DNA of 6,642 nucleotides, from the NCBI GenBank assembly GCA_964515175.1, contig CAZEUR010000053.1, positions 1 through 6,642 on the forward strand, in the 5' to 3' direction. A program made the translations under genes and the position numbers. Below, in pieces: positions 1 through 6,506 of the stretch. Numbering within the stretch: position 1 is the stretch's first letter; each line of letters starts with the position of its first letter. The notes beneath the pieces are model-generated. The model saw only the letters and a list, made by a program, of their open reading frames with translations. It made no database searches and was not told the DNA's origin. The DNA is from CAIWGV01 sp964515175 (GTDB taxonomy: Bacteria; Pseudomonadota; Alphaproteobacteria; UBA7879; UBA5542).

Positions 1-318
1 CGGATACTACCAACTTTCTTACTTCCCTCCTAAGAAATGTTCACAGAACCTAAATTAAGCCTTGCAATCTCAAAACAGGTTTTATCTTATTGCCCTTATC
101 TTACGAGACTATCCAAGATGACTTACGCATGAGGTCTAATGGTGTCATAAAAAATTACTTATATTTCTGACAAAATTATTAGGCTTTAGACAGGAAAATT
201 TTCAAAGGTCTATTTCAGTCTTTTTGTCTGAAAAATCCAGAACCATTTTTTAGGGGAGTTCTCCTAGGCCGCTTTTGTGAGGTGACTTGAAGAGTCGCCA
301 CTACAATTGAGAGTAAAT
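1..318. other. Gene-free stretch downstream of parC
   Basis: I see no convincing coding region, tRNA or mobile element on either strand. The stretch is AT-rich and contains short symmetric sequences: GAAAATTTTC at 194-203, a weak TTTCAG/CTGAAA stem around 214-234, and arms 281-287 and 293-299 around a 5-base loop. The last pairs fully (with one G-T wobble) only if the plus strand is transcribed; in the parC transcript it contains a C-A mismatch. No stem is followed by a T-run on the minus strand, so the parC transcription terminator is not identified here. The operon may end further left or terminate by Rho. Confidence 0.5.
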
Positions 319-2541
319 CTATCCCTCGTGGAAGAAGTTATTCCTTGGGAAGCCGGGAGGGGGCAGACGACCAGGAGCTGCGCGTTTGGCGAGCCAAGGG
401 CCAAGATTTTTCTCGACCGTTGATTTATTCTTACGGGTCCAGCGGAGACCATCAACGAGATTAAAGGTCGTCACATCGGATAGACCTCCATCTTTGTAGC
501 GTTGCAACATTACTCCACGACCTCGTGCCATGGTAGGCATCTCAGAAATGGGGAAAATCACCAGCTTATGGTTCTGCCCCACCACCGCCACATGATCGCC
601 TTGGACTTTCTCACAAAGCTTCGCGTGCACCCCATCTTTCACCGTCAAAACATGCTTTCCATTTCGAGTTTGAGCTATTACATCTTTGGCCTTCACCAAG
701 AACCCTCGACCATCGGTGGATGCCACCAGATAAGTATCATCTTCTTGAGAATTGTAGGCCCGCATGGAGAGGATCTCTTCCGTTTGTTCCAGTTCCAGCA
801 ACATGCGCACAGGCTCTCCAAACCCTCGACCTGGAGGCAACATGCTGCCCTGCAACGTATAGAAGCGTCCTGTTGTGGAGAATAAAAGGATTCTGTCGGT
901 GGTTTCTGCTTTCAGGGTCAAGAACTCATCATCCCCTTCTTTGTATTTTACTTCAGCTGATTCCACAGAGTGACCTTTGAAGGAGCGGATCCAGCCTTTT
1001 TTGGAAAGAACCACTGTGATGGGCTCTTTTTCCACCATGGCTTCCAGCGGCACTTCTACATCTTCCGTGGCTTCAATCAATCTTGTACGACGAGGCCCCA
1101 AAACCTTGTTTTCCGCTCCAAATTTCTTTTGGATTTCTCGGAACTCATCCTTGATAAAGTTGAGGCGTTCTTTTTCATCGCCCAAAAGGCGATTCAATTT
1201 AATCGCTTCTTCTTTCAATTTAGCATGCTCAGTCCGAAGCTCCATTTCTTCCAGTTTCCGCAAAGCACGCAACCGCATGTTGAGAATGGATTCTGCCTGA
1301 AAATCCGTCAGTTTAAATTCTGCCATCATGAGGACTTTTGGATCTTCCTCTTCCCGGATAATTTGAATAATGCGATCAAGATTCAGATACGCAATGAGAT
1401 ATCCATCAAGTGTAGCCAACCTCTTTGAGATCTCTTCCAAACGGAATTTCGTGCGACGGAGGAGAATTTCCACCCGATGATCCAAGAAGAGAGACAAGAC
1501 TTCTTTGAGGCTCATGACCCGCGGCATATGACGGGAATCCAACACGTTCATGTTGAGGCTAAAACGCACCTCGAGATCGGAATGCTTGAAGAGCGCAGAC
1601 ATGAGCATGGCTGAATCGATGGACCGGCTGCGAGGTGTCAAAACAATACGGATTTCGTCAGTGGATTCATCTTGTACATCTGTCAGCATGGGGATTTTTT
1701 TGGTGAGCACCAAATCCACCAGACGCTCCATCAATTTCCCTTTTTCCACTTGATAGGGGATTTCCGTGATAACAATCTGGTATTGGCCATTCTTGAGAGG
1801 CTCTTCTTCATAGTGGGCCCGCAACCGGAAACTGCCACGACCCGTTTCATAGGCGGAAACAATGGACTCTTTTCCATCCACCAGCACCCCATGGGTAGGA
1901 AAGTCTGGGCCTTGCACAAAATTCACGAGATCTCGCACGGTAGCTTCTGGATGATCCACCAAGTGAATCAAAGCATTGCAGAGCTCATCCACATTGTGGG
2001 GTGGAATACTGGTGGCCATACCCACTGCAATCCCCTCGGACCCATTGGCCAAAAGATTGGGAAATTTTCCGGGAAAAACGATAGGTTCTTCAAATTCGCC
2101 ATCATAGGTTGTGCGAAAATCCACACAGGCCTCATCCAAGCCTTCCATTAAGGCTTCGGCTACCTCTGTGAGGCGCGCTTCCGTGTACCGCATGGCGGCC
2201 GCATTATCTCCATCCACATTGCCGAAGTTGCCTTGCCCTTCAATGAGGGGATACCGAAGGCTAAAATCCTGCGCCAAGCGTACAAGGGTATTATAAATCG
2301 CCACATCTCCATGGGGGTGGAATTTACCCATGACGTCTCCCACAATACGGGCACATTTCTTGGGTGCTGATTTTGAATTGAGGTGAAGTTCACGCATGGC
2401 GAAAATAAGACGGCGGTGAACGGGCTTCATGCCATCCCGCACATCCGGCAAAGAACGAGACATGATGGTAGAGAGTGCATAGGAGAGATATCTCTCCTGT
2501 AGTGCATCTTTAAATAAAACTGTTTTTAGTTCATTACCCAT
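319..2541 (-). CDS. parC: DNA topoisomerase IV subunit A (ParC)
   Basis: ParC is the DNA-cleaving subunit of topoisomerase IV. With ParE it passes one duplex through another, using ATP, to decatenate daughter chromosomes. The 740 residues match the usual family length. The N-terminal breakage-reunion domain begins at about residue 15 (YALSTIMSRSLPDVRDG) and includes HPHGD at 75-79 and the catalytic tyrosine Y119 in AAMRYTEARLT. A helical tower and coiled-coil section spans about 340-475, with the QAESILNMRLRALRKLEE signature at 415-432. A C-terminal beta-pinwheel runs from about 500 to 700. No GyrA box (QRRGGKG) is seen, which together with length and the recO neighbour favours ParC over GyrA. 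The ATG lies inside the end of recO (16-base overlap) with only a weak GAGA/AGAG ribosome site, which suggests translational coupling. Oddity: the quinolone-determining positions equivalent to E. coli S80 and E84 are Val80 and Asn84. The stop is TAG. Confidence 0.95.
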   Translation of the reverse strand: MGNELKTVLFKDALQERYLSYALSTIMSRSLPDVRDGMKPVHRRLIFAMRELHLNSKSAPKKCARIVGDVMGKFHPHGDVAIYNTLVRLAQDFSLRYPLIEGQGNFGNVDGDNAAAMRYTEARLTEVAEALMEGLDEACVDFRTTYDGEFEEPIVFPGKFPNLLANGSEGIAVGMATSIPPHNVDELCNALIHLVDHPEATVRDLVNFVQGPDFPTHGVLVDGKESIVSAYETGRGSFRLRAHYEEEPLKNGQYQIVITEIPYQVEKGKLMERLVDLVLTKKIPMLTDVQDESTDEIRIVLTPRSRSIDSAMLMSALFKHSDLEVRFSLNMNVLDSRHMPRVMSLKEVLSLFLDHRVEILLRRTKFRLEEISKRLATLDGYLIAYLNLDRIIQIIREEEDPKVLMMAEFKLTDFQAESILNMRLRALRKLEEMELRTEHAKLKEEAIKLNRLLGDEKERLNFIKDEFREIQKKFGAENKVLGPRRTRLIEATEDVEVPLEAMVEKEPITVVLSKKGWIRSFKGHSVESAEVKYKEGDDEFLTLKAETTDRILLFSTTGRFYTLQGSMLPPGRGFGEPVRMLLELEQTEEILSMRAYNSQEDDTYLVASTDGRGFLVKAKDVIAQTRNGKHVLTVKDGVHAKLCEKVQGDHVAVVGQNHKLVIFPISEMPTMARGRGVMLQRYKDGGLSDVTTFNLVDGLRWTRKNKSTVEKNLGPWLAKRAAPGRLPPPGFPRNNFFHEG

Positions 2542-3248
2542 AGGGACTCTATCAATCTCTTTCTTAGAGCGAACACTTTGTTAAAGTGTGTATCTCCAAA
2601 ATGCTTCTTTAAAAAATATCCTGTGAGGTCTAATCCCATTTGAATGTCTTCGGGACTTGGGCTCACATCTTCTACCAAAAAAGCAGGTAGCTTTAGGAGT
2701 TTATCCTTGTAAGGCAATCCCACTTCTGTGGTGACCGCACATCCAGTCTTTGGAGAGACATAAGCAAGATCTACTTTTGCTTTAGTCACGCCGCACTCTT
2801 GTAGTGTAAGGGCAAACCCCAATTCTTTCAAGAGTTTCAGCTCTAAGGTCACATAATGGGGATGCCACCCCTCCCCCTTCAGCTGATTGAGAAATAACAA
2901 GAGATCCTCATAGTATTGAGGGTATGCATGGCGCTCTGGCAGAAACGCCAGTGCATAATGGCTAAGCATCTCCAAAGCTAGAAGCTTTTGAGGGTCATCT
3001 AGAAAGGCAGAATAAATGTGATCTACGGCTTCCAATCGCCATTCGCCCAGCTGATCTGTGAGGCGCGCTTTCCACACAGCCCGAACTTTTGTGCCCAATT
3101 GAAGAAGGGCTCTGCTTTGTTGGGATGTGGCGGATCTGAGGACACCCGCGTGACGGCCGTGGCCTCGGGTAAACATCGTCACCACCGCACCACGTTCTCC
3201 ATGCGATCGGCTGCTGATTATAATGCCGTCATCTTCCCAGGTGATCAT
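2526..3248 (-). CDS. recO: DNA repair protein RecO
   Basis: RecO works with RecR (and RecF) to load RecA onto SSB-coated single-stranded DNA in gap repair and to anneal complementary strands. The 240 residues fit the family. An N-terminal OB-fold runs from about 1 to 80 (WEDDGIIISSRSHGERGAVV, then GHGRHAGVLRS). A helical domain follows (DDPQKLLALEMLSHYALAFLPE), then the conserved segment LAYVSPKTGCAV at 161-172 with DKLLKLPAFL at 182-191. Many RecO proteins carry a four-cysteine zinc finger in this segment; here only C152 and C170 are present, which agrees with alphaproteobacterial RecO as I know it. The ATG is preceded by AAGG at a 7-base spacing. The 3' end overlaps parC by 16 bases. The leader holds a palindromic repeat and a TATAAT box, so recO-parC may be transcribed separately from rnc-era. 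Confidence 0.92.
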   Translation of the reverse strand: MITWEDDGIIISSRSHGERGAVVTMFTRGHGRHAGVLRSATSQQSRALLQLGTKVRAVWKARLTDQLGEWRLEAVDHIYSAFLDDPQKLLALEMLSHYALAFLPERHAYPQYYEDLLLFLNQLKGEGWHPHYVTLELKLLKELGFALTLQECGVTKAKVDLAYVSPKTGCAVTTEVGLPYKDKLLKLPAFLVEDVSPSPEDIQMGLDLTGYFLKKHFGDTHFNKVFALRKRLIESLWVMN

Positions 3249-3265
3249 GTGATAGCCTTGTCAAA

Positions 3266-3312
3266 AAGAAGCGGGATCCTGACGTCGGTCCGCGACCTCC
3301 TCAGGATGACGG
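3266..3312 (-). repeat. Palindromic REP-like repeat, copy B (recO leader)
   Basis: This 47-bp element has outer arms ATCCTGA (3276-3282) and TCAGGAT (3301-3307) and an inner stem GGTC (3287-3290) / GACC (3294-3297) closing a 3-base loop, so the recO leader RNA can fold into a two-part hairpin. On the minus strand it begins CCGTCATCCTGAGGAGGTC. From memory, similar GTCATCCTGAG palindromes are dispersed in many alphaproteobacterial genomes, but I could not search for them. A related, degenerate copy in the same orientation lies at 4880-4926. The hairpin ends 18 bases before the recO ATG, close to its ribosome site, and so could influence recO translation or mRNA stability. Confidence 0.6.
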
Positions 3313-3338
3313 TGTTTTATTCTGTTTAACATGAGAAC

Positions 3339-3344
3339 ATTATA
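3339..3344 (-). promoter_or_regulatory. Candidate -10 element for recO-parC
   Basis: The minus strand reads TATAAT, a perfect match to the sigma-70 -10 consensus, about 90 bases upstream of the recO start and just after the methyltransferase stop codon. No good -35 is seen: the hexamer at 17-bp spacing is TAGGTC. The box lies between inverted AGAAC (3349-3353) and GTTCT (3334-3338) on the minus strand, which could be an operator or chance. If real, transcription starts near 3332 and the palindromic repeat falls in the 5' untranslated region. Confidence 0.35.
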
Positions 3345-3375
3345 AGGAGTTCTTTTGAGAAGACCTAGGAGAAAG

Positions 3376-4818
3376 TTAGGCTTTAGCAGGAATTCCCTTG
3401 ATCACAAGATGTTCTTGTCTTTTGTCTAAGACGAAGGAATATCCAGCATCTATTAATAAAGAGATTTCTCGACCCAAATAGGCGGGACGACTAAAATGTG
3501 AACGATATATGTAAATATTCTTTTCTTCTTTTCCTAACAGCAGAAACTCTTTTCCAGATTTTGACCTCTTTAAAATTTCATACAGTTCATTTGGTTTTGA
3601 TACCACAATCAGAAATTTTTTCTTTAAATTTATTGCTGTTTTGATCCAAAGGCTATTTATATGCCAATTCCACAGCTCAGGAGAAACATCTAGAACTTCC
3701 GTCCTCTTTATGAGTCCAGACGCAACGAAACTACTAATTTCAGCCCTCTGTCCGATGACTATATTTTCCGTAGAAATAGCATGCTGAACAGCAAGCCACG
3801 TTGCATGAGCAAAGGCACTCTCCAAACAGGATCTTTCAAGCATGACGAGCTCTTCTTTTGATAGTAATTTTTTGTGCTTCTTCATAAGATTTTGCTGCTC
3901 CAGATATTCTGCATCCTGGATTTTTGTAAAAACTTCTCCTGATTGCTTTTTTTCTCTATGCCTTAATAGTTCCATGGCAACATCTAGGCGTTCAAATACT
4001 TTCCCACCAAGATGTTCGTGAATTTGTGAAATCATTCCATCTCCAAGGGAGAATTTTTTGCGAGCCAGCTTTATAAATTGATCCGAGCTCATAGCTTGCC
4101 TCCCTATCACTATCTGATTTTGATTGATGCTGCACTTATGAGAGGTTTCAAATCCTTTTTGAATGATCAAATGAATCTCATTTTTTGACTCAGCCAGAGG
4201 CAAAAAGTCTTTGTTTCTCAAGACACCCACGATACTAAAATCAGAAAAAAGCTCAACATAACGCCAAGCTGGAACGATCAGAATAACATTGGAAATTTTG
4301 TTGGTATCTATGAAATTTCGCAAATCAGCAAGCAAGTTATAGGGTGGATTCGCAACAAGCCCGAAAGGTTGTTCGTCAATCTCATCAAAATTTATATACC
4401 TAAAATCACCTTTAATTATTTTTGTGTTGTCTCCCCCCATATAGGATATTTTTGGATCATATTCGCTGATGATAAGTTTTTTTACACCCTTTTTTATAAG
4501 AAGATTTGAAATAATTCCAGTTCCAGAACCAATCTCTAGAACTGTATAAGAACTTAATGACAGTGGTTTTAAAACTCGTTCCAGTTCTTCTGGATTGTAG
4601 GTAAAAAACTGATCGTTTTCTTGTTGTCTCAGCAAAGACTGCTCTTTCGAGAGTTCTTTTATAAACTCCACAGTCAATTTTTGGCTATGCGAAACATCTC
4701 CATTAATAGGGATAGTAATATTAAAATCCTTATTTCCCCAAGAAACTAAAGTGACAAAAAAAATTATAATAAATAAAAATAGTTTTTTTATAAAATACAT
4801 ATGAATATAATTTTCCAT
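3376..4818 (-). CDS. Exported KsgA/Erm-like SAM-dependent methyltransferase with unknown C-terminal region
   Basis: I do not recognise this 480-residue protein as a named family. Residues 7-28 look like a Sec signal: Met7, Lys11-Lys12, a hydrophobic core of about 13 residues, then SWG before a possible cleavage site at 28/29; an uncleaved membrane anchor is also possible. Residues about 65-225 look like a KsgA/Erm-type class I methyltransferase: QFFTYNPEELERVL (70-83) resembles the family's N-terminal motif, LEIGSGTG (94-101) is the SAM-binding loop, E119 is the probable ribose-binding acid, D138 lies in KGDF, and NPPY (157-160) is the amino-methyltransferase catalytic motif. FLPLAESKNEIHLII (205-219) resembles the end of the fold. 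NPPY replaces the NLPY usual in KsgA, so the target could be RNA, DNA or protein. Residues 226-480 are charged, largely helical-looking and unassigned. Starts at Met1 or Met7 are both possible, neither with a strong ribosome site; TTG48 or GTG50 would give a cytosolic form. The gene is AT-rich (16-21 G+C per 60 in three counted rows, against 26 and 35 in two parC rows) and sits between two direct repeats, so it was probably acquired. Confidence 0.75.
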   Translation of the reverse strand: MENYIHMYFIKKLFLFIIIFFVTLVSWGNKDFNITIPINGDVSHSQKLTVEFIKELSKEQSLLRQQENDQFFTYNPEELERVLKPLSLSSYTVLEIGSGTGIISNLLIKKGVKKLIISEYDPKISYMGGDNTKIIKGDFRYINFDEIDEQPFGLVANPPYNLLADLRNFIDTNKISNVILIVPAWRYVELFSDFSIVGVLRNKDFLPLAESKNEIHLIIQKGFETSHKCSINQNQIVIGRQAMSSDQFIKLARKKFSLGDGMISQIHEHLGGKVFERLDVAMELLRHREKKQSGEVFTKIQDAEYLEQQNLMKKHKKLLSKEELVMLERSCLESAFAHATWLAVQHAISTENIVIGQRAEISSFVASGLIKRTEVLDVSPELWNWHINSLWIKTAINLKKKFLIVVSKPNELYEILKRSKSGKEFLLLGKEEKNIYIYRSHFSRPAYLGREISLLIDAGYSFVLDKRQEHLVIKGIPAKA

Positions 4819-4850
4819 TTACAAACTATAATCTATATATGAATTTCATT

Positions 4851-4856
4851 ATTATA
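4851..4856 (-). promoter_or_regulatory. Candidate -10 element for the methyltransferase gene
   Basis: The minus strand reads TATAAT 33 bases upstream of the first ATG (4818), inside an extremely AT-rich stretch (4819-4879). The -35 position is only T-rich (ATTTTT at 17 bp), and chance TATAAT matches are common in such DNA. If used, the leader would be about 25 bases and the gene would be transcribed independently of rnc-era. Confidence 0.3.
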
Positions 4857-4879
4857 ATTATTTTATTAATTTTAAAAAT

Positions 4880-4926
4880 AAGAAGCCCAATCATCACATC
4901 GACGTGACCTCTCTTCAAGATGGCGG
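4880..4926 (-). repeat. Degenerate REP-like repeat, copy A (era 3' boundary)
   Basis: This 47-bp stretch ends exactly where the era stop codon begins. Aligned by hand to 3266-3312 in the same orientation it shares AAGAAGC (4880-4886), GACCTC (4906-4911) and 9 of 11 bases in CAAGATGGCGG (4916-4926); about 35 of 49 alignment columns agree, with four single-base gap positions that balance out. The outer palindrome is decayed (5 of 7 pairs), while a small stem, 4894-4898 with 4903-4907 around TCGA, can form in the minus-strand RNA. It could serve as a post-era hairpin, but no T-run follows directly. Confidence 0.45.
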
Positions 4927-5826
4927 TTAGGACGTAAAATCCAACCCTAAATCCTGATAAGACTCCGGGCGGTCTTTCCATTTTTCGTCCACTTTCACAT
5001 GGAGCATAAGGTGAACTTTGACCCCGAGAGCCCGAGAAATTTCTTTACGGGCTTGTTCGCCAATACGCTTGATCTTTTGGCCCCCCTTGCCCACGAGGAT
5101 GGGTTTATGGGCTTCCCGCTCCACACAGATGGTTTGCACGATCTTCAAACTTCCGTTGTTAAATTTCTCCCACAAATCTGTCCGCACCGTCAGGCCATAG
5201 GGAACTTCTGCGTGCACTTCATGGAGGAGAACTTCCCGCGTCAACTCTTCTGTGAGAAGACGCTGAGGCATGTCTGAGACCTGATCCGCTGGGTAAAACC
5301 ATTCGGATTCTGGCATTTGGGCAAAAATATAGTCTTTAAGTTCCAAAAGCCCCTGCCCGCTTTTGGCAGAAATCATAAAGACTCTGTCAAATCCCCCCGC
5401 TTCCGAGAATATTTTTGTTTTTTCCAAAAGCTTGGTTTTGTCAGGCACCAAATCCACTTTGTTCAAGACAAGAATGGCCTCTTTCTTTTTGCTTTTGAGA
5501 GCCTCCAAAATTTTCTTTTCTTCGTCTTCCATATGGGTACGCGAGGCATCCACAATAAGGAGAATGAGATCCGCATCCCGCACCGCTTGCCAGGCACTGG
5601 AAATCATTGATTTTTCAAGACGTTGCTTGGGGTTCTGAAAGATTCCAGGGGTATCCACCAACACCGCTTGGGTTTCTTCGTGGGTTAGAATCCCCACTAC
5701 TCGGGTCCGGGTAGTTTGCTGTTTATGACAAACAATGGAAATTTTCGTGCCTAACAACGCATTCAGAAGCGTTGATTTTCCAGCATTTGGGGCGCCAATT
5801 AAGGACACAAATCCGCAGTATTTCAT
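4927..5826 (-). CDS. era: Ribosome-assembly GTPase Era
   Basis: Era is a cytoplasmic, membrane-associated GTPase that binds the 3' end of 16S rRNA and checks maturation of the 30S subunit. The 299 residues are the usual length. The GTPase domain carries G1 GAPNAGKS (11-18), the switch I region QQTTRTR with T39 or T40 (36-42), G3 DTPG (58-61), G4 NKVD (122-125) and G5 SAK (153-155). The C-terminal KH RNA-binding domain has ILVGKGGQKIKRIG (243-256) with the GxxG loop at 246-249. No key residue is missing. The ATG overlaps the rnc TGA in an ATGA junction, with AAGGAAAG upstream inside rnc, so the two are cotranscribed and probably translationally coupled. Pairing with RNase III makes sense because both act in 16S rRNA maturation. 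Confidence 0.97.
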   Translation of the reverse strand: MKYCGFVSLIGAPNAGKSTLLNALLGTKISIVCHKQQTTRTRVVGILTHEETQAVLVDTPGIFQNPKQRLEKSMISSAWQAVRDADLILLIVDASRTHMEDEEKKILEALKSKKKEAILVLNKVDLVPDKTKLLEKTKIFSEAGGFDRVFMISAKSGQGLLELKDYIFAQMPESEWFYPADQVSDMPQRLLTEELTREVLLHEVHAEVPYGLTVRTDLWEKFNNGSLKIVQTICVEREAHKPILVGKGGQKIKRIGEQARKEISRALGVKVHLMLHVKVDEKWKDRPESYQDLGLDFTS

Positions 5827-6506
5827 GAGTTTTTCTTTCCTTTTGTTCGAAGAATGAGGAGCATTTTAGCGGCTGCTTCTTGCTCTGCTTGTCGTTTGGT
5901 AAAGCCTTTTGCGAATACTTCGCTCTCTGTTTCTTTGATATACAGTCGAATCACAAATTCAGGTGCGTGATCAGGCCCTGTTACTTCTGCCACAGAATAG
6001 ACTGGCAATCCCCATTTTTTCTTTTGGAGATGTTCCTGGAGCGTGGTTTTAGCATCCAAATCAGTGGAGTCTTCCCCACTCTCCAACAAAAATTTCCAAG
6101 CCGACAGAACAAATTTTTCTGCCGCCTCAAATCCCCCATCCAAATAAATGGCCCCAATTAAGGCTTCGCAGGAGTCAGCAAGAATGGTAATGTTGCGACG
6201 CCCCCCTGAATGCTCTTCGCTGGAAGACATTTGAATTGCATTTCCAAGATGTAAACTCTCGGCAACTTTCGCAAGAGTTTCTCCTTTAACCAGATTACTG
6301 AAACGGCGGGCCAAGTTGCCCTCTTCATCTTCGGGATGCACCTTATAAAGGTAAGTGGCCATCACGAGGCCCAGAACTCGATCGCCTAAGAATTCTGACC
6401 GTTCGTAGGTGGAGAGCTCTGACTGCAAGCTGGGGTGCATCAAGGCACGCGCCAACAGCACTTTGTTGTTAAATTGGTAATCAAGTTTCAGAGGACGTTC
6501 CTTCAT
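5823..6506 (-). CDS. rnc: Ribonuclease III
   Basis: RNase III cuts double-stranded RNA, releasing 16S and 23S rRNA precursors from the primary transcript and processing some mRNAs. The 227 residues match the family. The catalytic domain contains the signature ERSEFLGDRVLGLVMA (35-50). The metal-binding acids equivalent to E. coli E41, D45, D114 and E117 are E38, D42, D111 and E114, all present. Ser37 replaces the hydrophobic residue usual in the signature (ERLEFLGD), a mild variation. A double-stranded-RNA-binding domain follows at about 151-220, ending in FTKRQAEQEAAAKMLL. The start is bounded by an in-frame TAG immediately upstream (6507-6509), so ATG 6504-6506 is the first possible ATG. 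The only Shine-Dalgarno-like sequence, GGAG, is about 18 bases away, which is too far to be convincing. The gene overlaps era by four bases. Confidence 0.96.
   Translation of the reverse strand: MKERPLKLDYQFNNKVLLARALMHPSLQSELSTYERSEFLGDRVLGLVMATYLYKVHPEDEEGNLARRFSNLVKGETLAKVAESLHLGNAIQMSSSEEHSGGRRNITILADSCEALIGAIYLDGGFEAAEKFVLSAWKFLLESGEDSTDLDAKTTLQEHLQKKKWGLPVYSVAEVTGPDHAPEFVIRLYIKETESEVFAKGFTKRQAEQEAAAKMLLILRTKGKKNS

Noticed and set aside
101..121. Third relict of the 47-bp repeat (CAAGATGAC at 113-121)
   Set aside because: Only about 16 bases can be aligned and the palindromic arms are absent; the match is too short to separate from chance.
179..197. TTAGGCTTTAG followed by CAGGAA, repeated at 3376-3392
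   Set aside because: A shared 11-mer is expected by chance several times in a sequence of this length, and the copies differ by an indel right after it.
281..299. Hairpin after parC as a terminator
   Set aside because: In the parC transcript the stem contains a C-A mismatch and no U-run follows it.
502..1428. Plus-strand open frames opposite parC, and similar ones opposite recO, era and rnc
   Set aside because: They are antisense to clearly conserved proteins, with low-complexity or Cys/His/Phe-rich translations and no recognisable domain.
3334..3353. Possible LexA (SOS) box before recO
   Set aside because: The arms are GAAC-N10-GTTC on the minus strand. The alphaproteobacterial box as known is GTTC-N7-GTTC and the Gram-positive type is GAAC-N4-GTTC; neither spacing nor orientation fits.
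3376..4818. Annotating the methyltransferase as KsgA (16S rRNA dimethyltransferase)
   Set aside because: It has a signal-like N-terminus, NPPY in place of NLPY and a long extra C-terminal region, and is about 200 residues longer than KsgA.
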